A stretch of 64,000 nucleotides of DNA from Draconibacterium aestuarii (GCA_026671195.1 JAPOHD010000027.1:558001-622000), one strand, 5' to 3'. Shown: positions 53,923-62,618, counted from the stretch's first letter. The notes: generated by a model from the sequence alone, not told the origin. Program-made: numbers and translations.

Positions 53923-55301
53923 AGGGCATTGAAAATATAAAGAATGTGTATTTCCTTGGAATTGGGGGAATTGGGATGAGTGCGTTGGCCCGTTACTTTA
54001 AATTTACAGGACGAAATGTGGCGGGTTACGACCGTACTCAAACTGCCTTAACCGATACCTTGCAGGAAGAAGGAATTGATGTTCATTTTGAAGACGATAT
54101 AAAACATATCCCGAGTAACTGGAATCCTGCAAGTACTATTGCGGTTTATACACCGGCTTTGCCTGATGATAACGAGGAATTGGCCTGGTTTAAATCCCAA
54201 CCCATTGGATTGTTTAAGCGGGCCAAAGTTTTGGGAATTATTTGCAACGAGAAAAGTGGAATTGGTGTGGCCGGAACACACGGTAAGACCACAACCAGTA
54301 CAATGGTTGCCAATATTCTGAATAAAACAGAAAAAGGTTGCGGAGCTTTTTTAGGTGGAATTTCAAAAAATTTCAGAAGTAATTTGTTGTTGCCAAAAGC
54401 CGATTCTCCCTGGATAGTGGCCGAGGCCGATGAGTTCGATCGTTCGTTTTTGCATTTGAAGCCACAGTTGGCTTTAATCACTTCAATTGATGCCGATCAT
54501 TTGGATATTTATGGCGAAAAGGAAAAAATTGTAGAGTCGTTTGAAAAATATATTTCACAGATTAAAGAGGGGGGGAAACTGGTAATCAAAAAGGGTGTCG
54601 AAATAGACAGATCGAAAACCTCTGCCGATATTTTTACATACGCTTTAACCGAAGACGCCGATTTTGCACCCGTGAACTTGAAGCTTGATGAGGAAAATAG
54701 TTTTTACCGTTTCGATTTAAAAACACCCGAAGGAACGATTGCAAATTGCCGGATGAATTACCCTGGACTCGTGAATGTTGAGAATACCATTGGAGCAAGT
54801 GCGCTGGCTTTTTTTGCAGGAGCAACTGCAAACGAAATAAAAGCAGGAATTGAAGATTACGAAGGTGTTGCACGCAGATTTGATATTCGGTTTAAGTCGG
54901 ATCAGAAAATTTATATCGACGATTATGCACACCATCCTGAAGAGTTGAAGGCGTTTATATCGTCTGTTAGGGCTTTATACCCTGGCAAAAAAATAACCGG
55001 AGTTTTTCAGCCGCATTTGTACTCACGCACCCAGGATTTTGCTGCCGAATTTGCCACCAGTCTTGATTTGCTGGACAGGGCAATTTTGATACCGCTATAC
55101 CCTGCACGCGAAGAACCGATTCCCGGGGTTTCTTCTGAAATCATCTTTGATAAAATGATGATTGACGCAAAGGTACTGGCAGAAAAAGAAGAGGCGTTGG
55201 AATTGCTTAAAACCGATTCCAACGATATAATTGTAACCATGGGAGCCGGTGATATCGACCGTATGGTAAACGGAATTGTTGATTATTTAGAGAATAAATA
55301 A
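53919..55301 (+). CDS. murC: UDP-MurNAc:L-alanine ligase MurC
   Basis: 460 residues. Motifs: VYFLGIGGIGMSALARYFKF near the N-terminus, GVAGTHGKTTTSTMVANILN (about residue 115), EADEFDRSFLHLKP, SIDADHLDIYG, RRFDIRF and DYAHHPEELKAFISSVRALY. It adds L-alanine to UDP-MurNAc, the first stem-peptide step. Coupled by a 4-bp overlap to murG; ftsQ follows 2 bp after the stop. Confidence 0.96.
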   Translation: MKGIENIKNVYFLGIGGIGMSALARYFKFTGRNVAGYDRTQTALTDTLQEEGIDVHFEDDIKHIPSNWNPASTIAVYTPALPDDNEELAWFKSQPIGLFKRAKVLGIICNEKSGIGVAGTHGKTTTSTMVANILNKTEKGCGAFLGGISKNFRSNLLLPKADSPWIVAEADEFDRSFLHLKPQLALITSIDADHLDIYGEKEKIVESFEKYISQIKEGGKLVIKKGVEIDRSKTSADIFTYALTEDADFAPVNLKLDEENSFYRFDLKTPEGTIANCRMNYPGLVNVENTIGASALAFFAGATANEIKAGIEDYEGVARRFDIRFKSDQKIYIDDYAHHPEELKAFISSVRALYPGKKITGVFQPHLYSRTQDFAAEFATSLDLLDRAILIPLYPAREEPIPGVSSEIIFDKMMIDAKVLAEKEEALELLKTDSNDIIVTMGAGDIDRMVNGIVDYLENK

Positions 55302-55303
55302 AG

Positions 55304-56056
55304 ATGTTTGGGAAGTTAGCCAAAATAGGAGGATTTATATTGTTGGCAGTGTTTGTGCTGGTAACCTTGGCATTTACTACCTTAAGGTATAAAAATGCTA
55401 CTTGCCAAAACATTCAGGTCGATTACAGTAACAATGAGGTCATCCGTGTCGACAAAGATGAAATTGTTCGTTTGGTAACCACTGCCGATAATAAAATTAT
55501 GGGGAAAAAGTTCGATCAGATAAATGCCGAACTACTTGAAACTGCCATTGAAAAACACGATGCTATTTTAAAGGCAGAAGTGTATAAAATAGTAACTGCA
55601 ACTGACAGTTTAACATACAAAGGTGTTTTAAAGGTGAAAGTAAAACATCGCAAACCGGTGGTTCGGATTATTACTGATACAGGGAATTATTATCTCGATC
55701 AATATGGAGGGAGAATTCCCATTTCGTCAAATTACACAGCCAATGTTTTGGTATGCACCGGGACTTTCGATGAGAAATTTGCCAAAGAAAAACTGTTGCC
55801 CTGTGTCCTTTTTATGGAACTCGATGATTTTTGGAATGCACAAATCGAACAGATACACATTGAGAAAAACGGCGAGGTTGTTTTAACGCCTTTGGTTGGC
55901 AATCATTTTATCGAACTTGGTAAATTTGATAATTACGAGGAAAAGCTCAGGAATATGAAAGCCTTTTACAAGAAGGTTTTAGCCAATAATAATTGGAATA
56001 AATACGAATCAGTAAGTTTAAAATATAAGAATCAGGTAATAGCAAAAAGAAGATAA
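55304..56056 (+). CDS. ftsQ: Divisome protein FtsQ/DivIB-like
   Basis: 250 residues. A short cytoplasmic N-terminus, one transmembrane helix (IGGFILLAVFVLVTLAFTTL), and a periplasmic part with a POTRA-like stretch (about 40-115: VDKDEIVRLVTTADNKIM, VLKVKVKHRKPVVRII) and a beta domain (about 125-235). FtsQ links FtsL/FtsB with FtsWI at the septum. Weak conservation outside the POTRA region is normal; its place before ftsA supports the call. The downstream ftsA starts 2 bp after its stop. Confidence 0.88.
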   Translation: MFGKLAKIGGFILLAVFVLVTLAFTTLRYKNATCQNIQVDYSNNEVIRVDKDEIVRLVTTADNKIMGKKFDQINAELLETAIEKHDAILKAEVYKIVTATDSLTYKGVLKVKVKHRKPVVRIITDTGNYYLDQYGGRIPISSNYTANVLVCTGTFDEKFAKEKLLPCVLFMELDDFWNAQIEQIHIEKNGEVVLTPLVGNHFIELGKFDNYEEKLRNMKAFYKKVLANNNWNKYESVSLKYKNQVIAKRR

Positions 56057-56058
56057 AT

Positions 56059-57345
56059 ATGGCTTCAAAATCAAATCTTTCGGTTGTTATTGATATAGGG
56101 ACATCAAAACTGGTAGCACTTGCAGGCAGGGCCACCGAGTTGGGCAAAATGGAAATTCTTGGCATGGCAAAAGCGCCATCGAAGGGAATAAAACGGGGTG
56201 TTATTTTTAATCTGGCCGATGTAATTGAATCGGTTACCCGGGTTTTGGAATTACTGGATGACCAGCTTGAAGACGAAATTGATGTGGTTGATGTCACTTA
56301 TGCCGGAAAACAAATGAAAACACTGAGCTACACGGCTTCGCGTTTTACGGGAGAAGGTGGTGTAGTTTCCAATTTCGACATCGACGAACTCTACAATGAG
56401 GCAAAAAATGTGGAGCTAAAAAGCGGCTACCAAATTCTAAAGGTAATTCCAACTTCGTTTATTATTGACGATGAAATTGAGGAATTAAAACCGGTGGGTG
56501 TAACCGGGAAGAAGATTGAAGCACATTATAAATTAGTTGTTATTCCTGAAAACGATTTAATTAACCTGCATCGAGTATTTGAAAGTGTTGGTGTTGAGTT
56601 GGGAGAGGTTTTTCATTCGTCGCTGGCCATTGCCGAAGCAGTTTTGCCAAAGTCGGAAAAGGAAATGGGAACCGTGGTGCTGGATATGGGGGCTGGCACA
56701 ACCAATCTGGCTGTGTACCACGAAAATGCTTTGGTGCACACAGCCGTTATTCCATTTGCAGGAGAGGTAATTACCAACGACTTAAAGTGCGGTTGTGCCA
56801 CATTTCTCGAAAAAGCAGAACTGCTAAAAGTGAAATACGGCCAGGCTTTAGGCGATCAAATTAAGAATGAAGACAAAGTTACCATTGCCAAAAACAATGG
56901 CTGGGAACCCAAAGAAATATCGATAAAAAGTCTGGCCTATATTATTCAGGCACGATTGGAGGAAATTGTTGAAATAGTCAATACTGAAATCGAGAAATCG
57001 GGAGTGAAAGACCTGTTAGGAACAGGAATTGTAGTAACCGGAGGTACTGCTAACCTGGAAAATATAATAACGCTGGTAAAATACCATACCGGGATGGATG
57101 CACGAAAGGCGCATTGTATTGTTCATCCGATTAACCAGAAGGATGAAGTTAAACATCCTGATTTGTTTACTGCGGTTGGTGCACTAAAACTGGCCCTTAC
57201 CAGCATGGAAACTCCGGTCCGTATTTTTCCGGAATCGACTCGTGGAAATAAAACTGGGAAAAGTATTTTTCCAAATTTTAAAGGCGCACTGCAAAGTGCC
57301 ATTAATTTTTTCGACGATGGGAATGAAGATTTAGAATTCAAATAA
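56059..57345 (+). CDS. ftsA: Cell division protein FtsA
   Basis: 428 residues, actin/HSP70 fold: VVIDIGTSKLVALAG (phosphate 1), GVIFNLADVIESVTRVLELL, VVLDMGAGTTNLAVYHENAL (phosphate 2, about residue 210), TGIVVTGGTANLENIITLVK (adenosine motif). It has a 1C-type SHS2 subdomain. The C-terminus (FPNFKGALQSAINFFDD) may form the membrane-targeting amphipathic helix, followed by an acidic tail. It tethers FtsZ to the membrane. Here it must serve two FtsZ proteins; which one it binds is unknown. ftsZ1 begins 10 bp downstream. Confidence 0.95.
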   Translation: MASKSNLSVVIDIGTSKLVALAGRATELGKMEILGMAKAPSKGIKRGVIFNLADVIESVTRVLELLDDQLEDEIDVVDVTYAGKQMKTLSYTASRFTGEGGVVSNFDIDELYNEAKNVELKSGYQILKVIPTSFIIDDEIEELKPVGVTGKKIEAHYKLVVIPENDLINLHRVFESVGVELGEVFHSSLAIAEAVLPKSEKEMGTVVLDMGAGTTNLAVYHENALVHTAVIPFAGEVITNDLKCGCATFLEKAELLKVKYGQALGDQIKNEDKVTIAKNNGWEPKEISIKSLAYIIQARLEEIVEIVNTEIEKSGVKDLLGTGIVVTGGTANLENIITLVKYHTGMDARKAHCIVHPINQKDEVKHPDLFTAVGALKLALTSMETPVRIFPESTRGNKTGKSIFPNFKGALQSAINFFDDGNEDLEFK

Positions 57346-57355
57346 AATAAACGAT

Positions 57356-58708
57356 ATGACCGAAAATTTAGCAAATTTTGAATTTCCCAAGGCATCATCC
57401 TCCATTATAAAGGTGGTTGGAGTAGGTGGTGGGGGCTGCAACGCGGTCAATCATATGTATGAAGAGGGAATAAACGGTGTTGACTATATGATCTGTAATA
57501 CCGATTCCCAGGCGTTGGAGAACAGTCCTGTACCCATTAAACTTCAATTGGGGGTGACGCTAACCGAAGGTCGCGGGGCCGGAAACAAACCGGAAATGGG
57601 AGAAGAAGCTGCCCGCGAAAATTACGAAGATCTGAAAAATGTCCTGAAAGACAATACAAAAATGTTGTTTATCGCTGCAGGAATGGGCGGGGGTACCGGC
57701 ACCGGTGCTGCCCCTGTAATTGCCAGCCTTGCCCGCGAATTGGATATTTTAACAATTGCCGTTGTTACCATTCCGTCACGTGCCGAGGGTAAAAAACGCC
57801 ACGAACAAGCACAGGAAGGTCTGAAAAAGCTGGGAGAGTATGTCGATAGTATGTTGGTAATTAGTAACGATCGTTTGCACCACATATATGGGGATTTGCC
57901 GGCAAGCCAGGCGTTTAAAATGGCCGATAATATTGTGGCAACTGCCGTTAAAGGAGTTGCCGAAATAATTACGGTGCACGGAAATGTAAACATTGACTAT
58001 ACCGATGTGCATACTGTAATGCACAAAAGCGACGTATTTATTATGGGAACTGGGTTTGCTAACGGAGAAGGCCGTGCCATGGATGCAGTTAACACAGCAC
58101 TTGAATCGCCACTGCTTGATAGTAATGACATTTTCGGCACAAAAAACATATTGTTGAATATTATTTCCGGAAGCGAAGAAATTCGGATCGGAGAAATAGG
58201 CGAAATTATTGAAACACTTCAGGAAAAGGCGGGACAGGAAGCCGATATTATTTGGGGTAACGGGTACGATGAACGTTTAGGTGACAGAATAAGTGTTACA
58301 ATTCTGGCCACCGGTTTTGTTACCAATCCCAATCAGGAGCTTCAACCGAAAAAAGTTGTACAAAACTTCGATCTGGAGGAAGAGGAAATATTGGAACCGG
58401 AAGTTCCTGTGAACCAGGTTGAGGACAACTTTTATATGCCTGAAGAAGAAGAGATTATTTTGAAACGACCTCAGTCGCCTCAACAGCCAGAACCTGAGCC
58501 GGCTGTTGAAGAAACCATCATGTTTACACCACCTCCGAAAACTGTTGTGGAGAAACAGAAAAAGAGATCGTGGATCAAGAAAGATAAGCCAATGAAGACC
58601 AAAGCCAAAAAAGATGAACCGGTTACTGAATCGAACATCGATAATTGGTTTTATAAAAATTTTGGAAGCAAGATTTTTAGTGACGATGAGGATCAACCTC
58701 TGCAGTAA
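57356..58708 (+). CDS. ftsZ: FtsZ paralogue 1 (divergent, tail unlike the usual one)
   Basis: 450 residues. The tubulin-type GTPase domain is intact: VVGVGGGGCNAVNHMYEEGI, CNTDSQALENS, the signature [20 protein letters not shown] and T7-loop residues NIDYTDVHTVM, which keep the Asn and both Asp but differ from the usual NVDFADV. The linker (about 330-440) is acidic/proline-rich, then basic (KKRSWIKKDKPMKTKAKKDE). It ends in IDNWFYKNFGSKIFSDDEDQ, not the tail I associate with Bacteroidota FtsZ. GTP binding and filament formation are expected. Functional specialisation or a modulating role is inferred. It lies between ftsA and the second ftsZ, 26 bp apart. Confidence 0.9.
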   Translation: MTENLANFEFPKASSSIIKVVGVGGGGCNAVNHMYEEGINGVDYMICNTDSQALENSPVPIKLQLGVTLTEGRGAGNKPEMGEEAARENYEDLKNVLKDNTKMLFIAAGMGGGTGTGAAPVIASLARELDILTIAVVTIPSRAEGKKRHEQAQEGLKKLGEYVDSMLVISNDRLHHIYGDLPASQAFKMADNIVATAVKGVAEIITVHGNVNIDYTDVHTVMHKSDVFIMGTGFANGEGRAMDAVNTALESPLLDSNDIFGTKNILLNIISGSEEIRIGEIGEIIETLQEKAGQEADIIWGNGYDERLGDRISVTILATGFVTNPNQELQPKKVVQNFDLEEEEILEPEVPVNQVEDNFYMPEEEEIILKRPQSPQQPEPEPAVEETIMFTPPPKTVVEKQKKRSWIKKDKPMKTKAKKDEPVTESNIDNWFYKNFGSKIFSDDEDQPLQ

Positions 58709-58733
58709 TTTTAAAAACAAAGAGGGATAGAAG

Positions 58734-60119
58734 ATGGAGAAAATGGCAGACTTTGTATTAGAAAAAAAGCCGGGCGCCGAAATAAAAGTGATAGGTGTTG
58801 GCGGTGGCGGTGGAAACGCTGTTAACCACATGTATATGCACGGTATTCGCGATGTTGATTTTGTTATTTGCAATACCGATGCACAGGCAATGGCCTCAAG
58901 TCCAGTTCACACGAGGGTACAATTAGGTGAAGCTTTAACCGAAGGACGCGGTGCCGGAAATAAACCCGAAGTGGGGAAAGAGGCTGCTCTTGAAAATATC
59001 GACGATGTAAAACGAACACTTTCCGAAAATACGAAAATGGTTTTTGTTACTGCCGGAATGGGAGGTGGAACCGGTACCGGGGCTGCACCTGTGATAGCTA
59101 AAACCTGCCAGGAACTGGGCTATCTTACGGTTGCTATTGTAACCATTCCGTTTCGAAACGAAGGTCGTCGAAGGATTCGCCAGGCATACGAAGGGATAAA
59201 AGAACTGGCATCGTATGTTGATTCACTACTGGTGGTGAACAACGAGCGGATTCGAGATATGTTTGGCGATTTTGGAATATCGGAAGCATTTGCCAAAGCC
59301 GATAATATTTTGGCAACAGCAGCCAAAGGTATTGCTGAAATCATTACGGTTCCTGGTTACATAAATGTTGATTTTGCCGATGTTGAAACGGTAATGCGCA
59401 AAAGTGGTATGGCCATAATGGGAACCGGAATCGCCTCGGGTGAAAACCGTGCTGAAATTGCCGTTGAAAAGGCTTTGAATTCGCCTTTATTAAATGATAA
59501 TGAGATTCGGGGAGCGCAAAATATTCTTTTAAATATTACATCAGGGAACATTGAGGTTACCATGGATGAAGTGGGACGAATTACTGATTATGTGCAGAAT
59601 AAGGCCGGTTTTGATGCTGATTTGATCTGGGGTAATGGGAAGGATGATATCCTGGAAGACAATTTGTCGGTGACGGTTATTGCTACCGGTTTTCCAACCA
59701 GTATCATTTCGGAACTTTCAGAAAAAAGCAAAACAAAACCGGTAGTTCACAATCTGGAAACGGAAGCCGCGACAAAGACGATTAAGAAACCCACTTTTGT
59801 GAAAAGAGACGATGAAGAAAGGCGCGAGCAAAAGACGTTTGAGTTTAATCCAAAACAGGAAAAAGAAGAAGACGATTTTGAGGTGTTGTATCCAACCACA
59901 TCGAAAGAAAGAAGCATGCCTGAAAAACCAATTCGCGCAACCGACTATGCAACAATGAGCGACGATGATGTGGATGAATTGGAGAATATACCGGCCTATA
60001 AGCGCCGGCAAATAAGAATGAATGATCCAAAATATGACCGAAAAGTTTCGGGGTATTCGGTAACACGCGATAACCGTATTTCGGATAGGAACAGTTATTT
60101 GCACGATAATGTAGATTAG
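58734..60119 (+). CDS. ftsZ: FtsZ paralogue 2 (canonical)
   Basis: 461 residues, the likely principal division Fts[81 protein letters not shown], and T7-loop residues [12 protein letters not shown] are close to family consensus. An acidic/charged linker (about 330-440) leads to the end NSYLHDNVD, the type of C-terminal peptide used for FtsA binding in this phylum, as I recall it. It shares about half or more of its GTPase positions with FtsZ1 by eye. yqeY follows 26 bp downstream, so it is still within the operon. Confidence 0.95.
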   Translation: MEKMADFVLEKKPGAEIKVIGVGGGGGNAVNHMYMHGIRDVDFVICNTDAQAMASSPVHTRVQLGEALTEGRGAGNKPEVGKEAALENIDDVKRTLSENTKMVFVTAGMGGGTGTGAAPVIAKTCQELGYLTVAIVTIPFRNEGRRRIRQAYEGIKELASYVDSLLVVNNERIRDMFGDFGISEAFAKADNILATAAKGIAEIITVPGYINVDFADVETVMRKSGMAIMGTGIASGENRAEIAVEKALNSPLLNDNEIRGAQNILLNITSGNIEVTMDEVGRITDYVQNKAGFDADLIWGNGKDDILEDNLSVTVIATGFPTSIISELSEKSKTKPVVHNLETEAATKTIKKPTFVKRDDEERREQKTFEFNPKQEKEEDDFEVLYPTTSKERSMPEKPIRATDYATMSDDDVDELENIPAYKRRQIRMNDPKYDRKVSGYSVTRDNRISDRNSYLHDNVD

Positions 60120-60145
60120 AAACATATGAATTTAAAATAGAAATT

Positions 60146-60595
60146 ATGGCAATATTTGATCAGATAAACGATGATATTAAGGCGGCAATGAAAGCCCGTG
60201 AAAAGGGAAAATTGGAAGCTTTAAGGGGAATAAAAAAAGTAATGATTGAGGCGAAAACGGCCAAAGGTGCTGGCGCTGAACTTGCCGACGATGAGGTTTT
60301 AAAGATTATTTCGAAACTGGCAAAGCAGGGAGCTGATTCGGCTGCTATTTATAAAAGCCAGGGCCGGGAAGATTTATATGAACAGGAAATGGCTCAAGTG
60401 GCTGTTTTTGAGCAATATCTGCCGGAAAAAATGTCGGACGAAGATTTGGCAGATATTATTAAAGGAATTATTGCTGAAGTGGGTGCCAGTAGCATGAAAG
60501 ATATGGGGAAAGTTATGGGGATTGCATCGAAAAAATTGGCTGGACAAGCCGACGGTGCAGCTATTTCTGCAAAGGTAAAAGCACTTCTAACTTAA
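60146..60595 (+). CDS. yqeY: GatB/YqeY-domain protein
   Basis: 149 residues, complete for the family: MAIFDQINDDIKAAMKAREK then GKLEALRGIKKVMIEAKTAK; DEVLKIISKLAKQGADSAAI with YKSQGREDLYEQEMAQ; QYLPEKMSDEDLADIIKGI; and KDMGKVMGIASKKLAGQADG. The fold is that of the GatB C-terminal tRNA-binding tail; the stand-alone protein's role is unresolved. It is often found next to ftsZ in Bacteroidota; here it is last in the operon, before a terminator. Confidence 0.92.
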   Translation: MAIFDQINDDIKAAMKAREKGKLEALRGIKKVMIEAKTAKGAGAELADDEVLKIISKLAKQGADSAAIYKSQGREDLYEQEMAQVAVFEQYLPEKMSDEDLADIIKGIIAEVGASSMKDMGKVMGIASKKLAGQADGAAISAKVKALLT

Positions 60596-60632
60596 AATAT
60601 TGATTTGAATTTTTACCAACACATTAAATAGA

Positions 60633-60663
60633 GAAGGCTTGCAAATTTGCAGGCCTTTTTTTA
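60633..60663. terminator. Terminator of the dcw operon (bidirectional)
   Basis: AAGGC-TGCAAA pairs with TTTGCA-GGCCTT and is followed by seven T on the plus strand, about 40 bp after yqeY. The right end touches the stop codon of the convergent gene, and an A-rich left flank lets it act for the minus strand as well. Confidence 0.88.
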
Positions 60664-60996
60664 GTCCTCATCATCATCTGAAATTTGGTCGGCAATGTGA
60701 TCAAGTTCCGCATATTTATCTTCGTAGTTTTGCTTTACCTGGTCTTTTAAGAAACCTTCATCGTCGTAATCGTCATCCTTGTCGATTAAAGTAACTGCTT
60801 CCATTTCAGTCATTCGAAGCATGTAGTATTTGTCCTCTGTTTCAAAAGGCAGCACGGTTATTTTAGTTCCGTTTTTATCGAAAAAATGAATCAGGTTATC
60901 GGCAAAGCCATCTGCATAAACCAACTTGATTTGTTCCTGCATGTCTTTGTCGAGTTTATTGTAGCTCTTAATTACTTTTGGTTTACTATTTGTCAT
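60661..60996 (-). CDS. Small acidic cytoplasmic protein, function unknown
   Basis: 111 residues with no signal or membrane segment. It begins KPKVIKSYNKLDKDMQEQIK and has a long C-terminus of Asp/Glu (VTLIDKDDDYDDEGFLKDQV and HIADQISDDDED). Helical N-terminal part with LVYADGFADNLIHFF, then LPFETEDKYYMLRMTEMEA. I recognise no domain, though it looks like a conserved small protein of this phylum. Its stop codon lies in the dcw terminator. Transcribed toward the dcw operon, with no partner gene. Confidence 0.7.
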   Translation of the reverse strand: MTNSKPKVIKSYNKLDKDMQEQIKLVYADGFADNLIHFFDKNGTKITVLPFETEDKYYMLRMTEMEAVTLIDKDDDYDDEGFLKDQVKQNYEDKYAELDHIADQISDDDED

Positions 60997-61199
60997 GTTG
61001 TACTAATTTAATGGTTGATAAACGAATTCGTGTATCGCGTTTGATCTACTAAATAAAAGGTTTAATTTTCTTCCAAATCAACACTATTTTCTCAGCAAAT
61101 AAATAGTATCAAAACGACATTTGCAATAGCCCAGAGTTAAATTTGCATATTTTCTAAAACTTTAATTTTTGAATCAGAAGTTAGAAAACTGAAGCTGTC

Positions 61200-61892
61200 T
61201 CATTTGCGTTTGATTTTCCCGTAGATACAGTTTTTATCTGAGCACCATTTACACTGATATCCTTTCTGTTGTAATTCTTTTCCAATCCCAATCATTCCGC
61301 TGACTGATTTAATAGGGTGCATTAACGCCGAATTAGAAAGTACTATGCCGCAAAAGTTACGGGGAAGGAGTAAAAAAAGGTTGTGTTGTTCTTCAACACT
61401 CCATTCACAGTATCCTGGCGAAAATCTGTCGGAAATATTCATGCCGCCTGGTTGCAGATGTGTTTTCAGAGCTTCCTGAATTTTATCGGTAGCCTTTTCT
61501 ACCGTAATCGAGCCTAAAATGTCGAAAACATAGCCTAATATAGGATCGGTTTCGGTGCTTATTTTTTTTGAATATTCTGAAATAGCTGCACCGGCAGTGC
61601 ATAAAAACAATGCGGCCTGGTCCGATTTTTTTAGTTGAGTTGTAACAATTTTTGAAGGAGAAAAATTTTGGTTCTCAATTTGAATGGTGTGGTTGTCGGT
61701 ATCGACTTTTACCGACCTGAAGATTTTAAATCCTCCGCGAATTTTGCATAATTTGGTTGCTTTGTTTATTGCGGTCCGAATGTATTCCGGGAAAGGCTCC
61801 GGTATGTCGTTGTTCTCAAATCCAAGTAGTTGGTGGAAATCTTCCGGTACCACCCCAAGTTCATCAAATTCATATTGAAATTCCTTGATCAT
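61200..61892 (-). CDS. Stand-alone methionine-synthase activation-domain-like protein
   Basis: 230 residues. The C-terminal half matches the MetH activation (SAM-binding) domain: ITVEKATDKIQEALKTHLQP, SDRFSPGYCEWSVEEQHNLF with SNSALMHPIKSVSGMIGIGK, and a cysteine cluster KGYQCKWCSDKNCIYGK. Such stand-alone proteins accompany short or split cobalamin-dependent methionine synthases, where reductive reactivation of cob(II)alamin needs SAM. No metH is in the window. Divergent/neighbouring genes give no further clue. An enzyme reactivating another corrinoid protein is an alternative. Confidence 0.85.
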   Translation of the reverse strand: MIKEFQYEFDELGVVPEDFHQLLGFENNDIPEPFPEYIRTAINKATKLCKIRGGFKIFRSVKVDTDNHTIQIENQNFSPSKIVTTQLKKSDQAALFLCTAGAAISEYSKKISTETDPILGYVFDILGSITVEKATDKIQEALKTHLQPGGMNISDRFSPGYCEWSVEEQHNLFLLLPRNFCGIVLSNSALMHPIKSVSGMIGIGKELQQKGYQCKWCSDKNCIYGKIKRK

Positions 61893-61942
61893 CGGTTAAA
61901 AGTTTGTTTTCTGAAAAGTAGTATAATTTGGTAAAAGCACAT

Positions 61943-61973
61943 AAAAAAGGGGAAATGTTTACCAAATCCCCTT
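61943..61973 (-). terminator. Terminator of ppiB
   Basis: AAGGGGA/TCCCCTT arms around a loop of about 13 nt, with T residues after it on the minus strand; about 22 bp after the ppiB stop codon. Confidence 0.85.
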
Positions 61974-61994
61974 CAATTATTTCAAAAAAGTTGT

Positions 61995-62432
61995 TTACTC
62001 TTCAGTAATTACAATCTTTTCAATTTCATCTCCTTGTCTGATATCATCAATAATATCAAGTCCTTGGTAAATTTTTCCGAAACACGTGTGGTGACCGTCC
62101 AGGTGTTGCGTATTTTCGCGGTTATGGCAAATAAAAAACTGAGAACCACCGGTGTTTTTACCTGCGTGAGCCATCGAAAGAACACCTTTTTCGTGGTATT
62201 GGTTGTTACCGTTTGTTTCACAATCAATTGAATAACCAGGTCCGCCAGCTCCTGTGCCGTCTGGACATCCGCCCTGAATTACAAAATTAGGAATAACACG
62301 GTGAAAAGTTAGACCATCATAAAAACCCGACTCTGAAAGTTTTACAAAGTTAGCAACCGTACCAGGTGCATCTTCTTCATAAAACTTAACTTTCATAACT
62401 CCTTTCGAAGTATGAATCTCTGCTATCTTCAT
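61995..62432 (-). CDS. ppiB: Peptidyl-prolyl cis-trans isomerase, cyclophilin type
   Basis: 145 residues, a minimal cyclophilin: VKFYEEDAPGTVANFVKLSE, FHRVIPNFVIQGGCPDGTGA with the catalytic Arg (FHRV), GVLSMAHAGKNTGGSQFFIC, LDGHHTCFGKIYQGLDIID. It accelerates proline isomerisation in the cytoplasm (no signal peptide). The start ATG at 62432 lies about 16 nt after a good TACATTTG promoter. Confidence 0.96.
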   Translation of the reverse strand: MKIAEIHTSKGVMKVKFYEEDAPGTVANFVKLSESGFYDGLTFHRVIPNFVIQGGCPDGTGAGGPGYSIDCETNGNNQYHEKGVLSMAHAGKNTGGSQFFICHNRENTQHLDGHHTCFGKIYQGLDIIDDIRQGDEIEKIVITEE

Positions 62433-62454
62433 ATTAATCTTCTTAAATTTTGGA

Positions 62455-62482
62455 CAAATGTAGAAAAATTGATTTAAATCAA
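62455..62482 (-). promoter_or_regulatory. Promoter of ppiB
   Basis: On the minus strand: TTG (62480-62482), 17 bp, TACATTTG (62455-62462), matching TAnnTTTG. Transcript start near 62448. Confidence 0.62.
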
Positions 62483-62509
62483 TAACTCAATCTGCAAAGT
62501 GGTATAACG

Positions 62510-62583
62510 GAAAGAAGGAGACTCAATAGTCTCCTTCCTAAATGTTAACCCCCAAACACACAATATGGGATGAATCCCAAATG
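62510..62583 (-). ncRNA. Candidate small RNA (about 74 nt) with own promoter and terminator hairpin
   Basis: On the minus strand the promoter at 62589-62618 would start a transcript near 62583. It contains the short palindrome TGGGATTCATCCCA (62566-62579), an unpaired G-rich stretch (GGGGGTTAAC), and ends in a perfect hairpin GAAGGAGACT-ATTG-AGTCTCCTTC (62514-62537) followed by TTT. No ATG or open frame. It lies 78 bp upstream of the ppiB start, so it could also be an attenuator-like leader of ppiB. Sequence homology to a known RNA family was not recognised. Confidence 0.5.
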
Positions 62584-62588
62584 CCTTA

Positions 62589-62618
62589 CAAAGTTAGACA
62601 AAATTAAATAAATTCAAA
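62589..62618 (-). promoter_or_regulatory. Promoter of the candidate small RNA
   Basis: TTTG (62615-62618), 18 bp, then TAACTTTG (62589-62596) on the minus strand; both boxes match the Bacteroidota -33/-7 consensus. No gene start follows within 150 bp other than ppiB, which has its own promoter. Confidence 0.6.

Noticed and set aside
57356-58708. FtsZ1 as a dead pseudo-tubulin
   Set aside because: GTP-binding signature and T7-loop acidic residues are all present, and the frame is open throughout.
62514-62537. The hairpin as a terminator for a plus-strand transcript
   Set aside because: No plus-strand gene ends before it (ppiB is on the minus strand), and no T-run follows on the plus strand.
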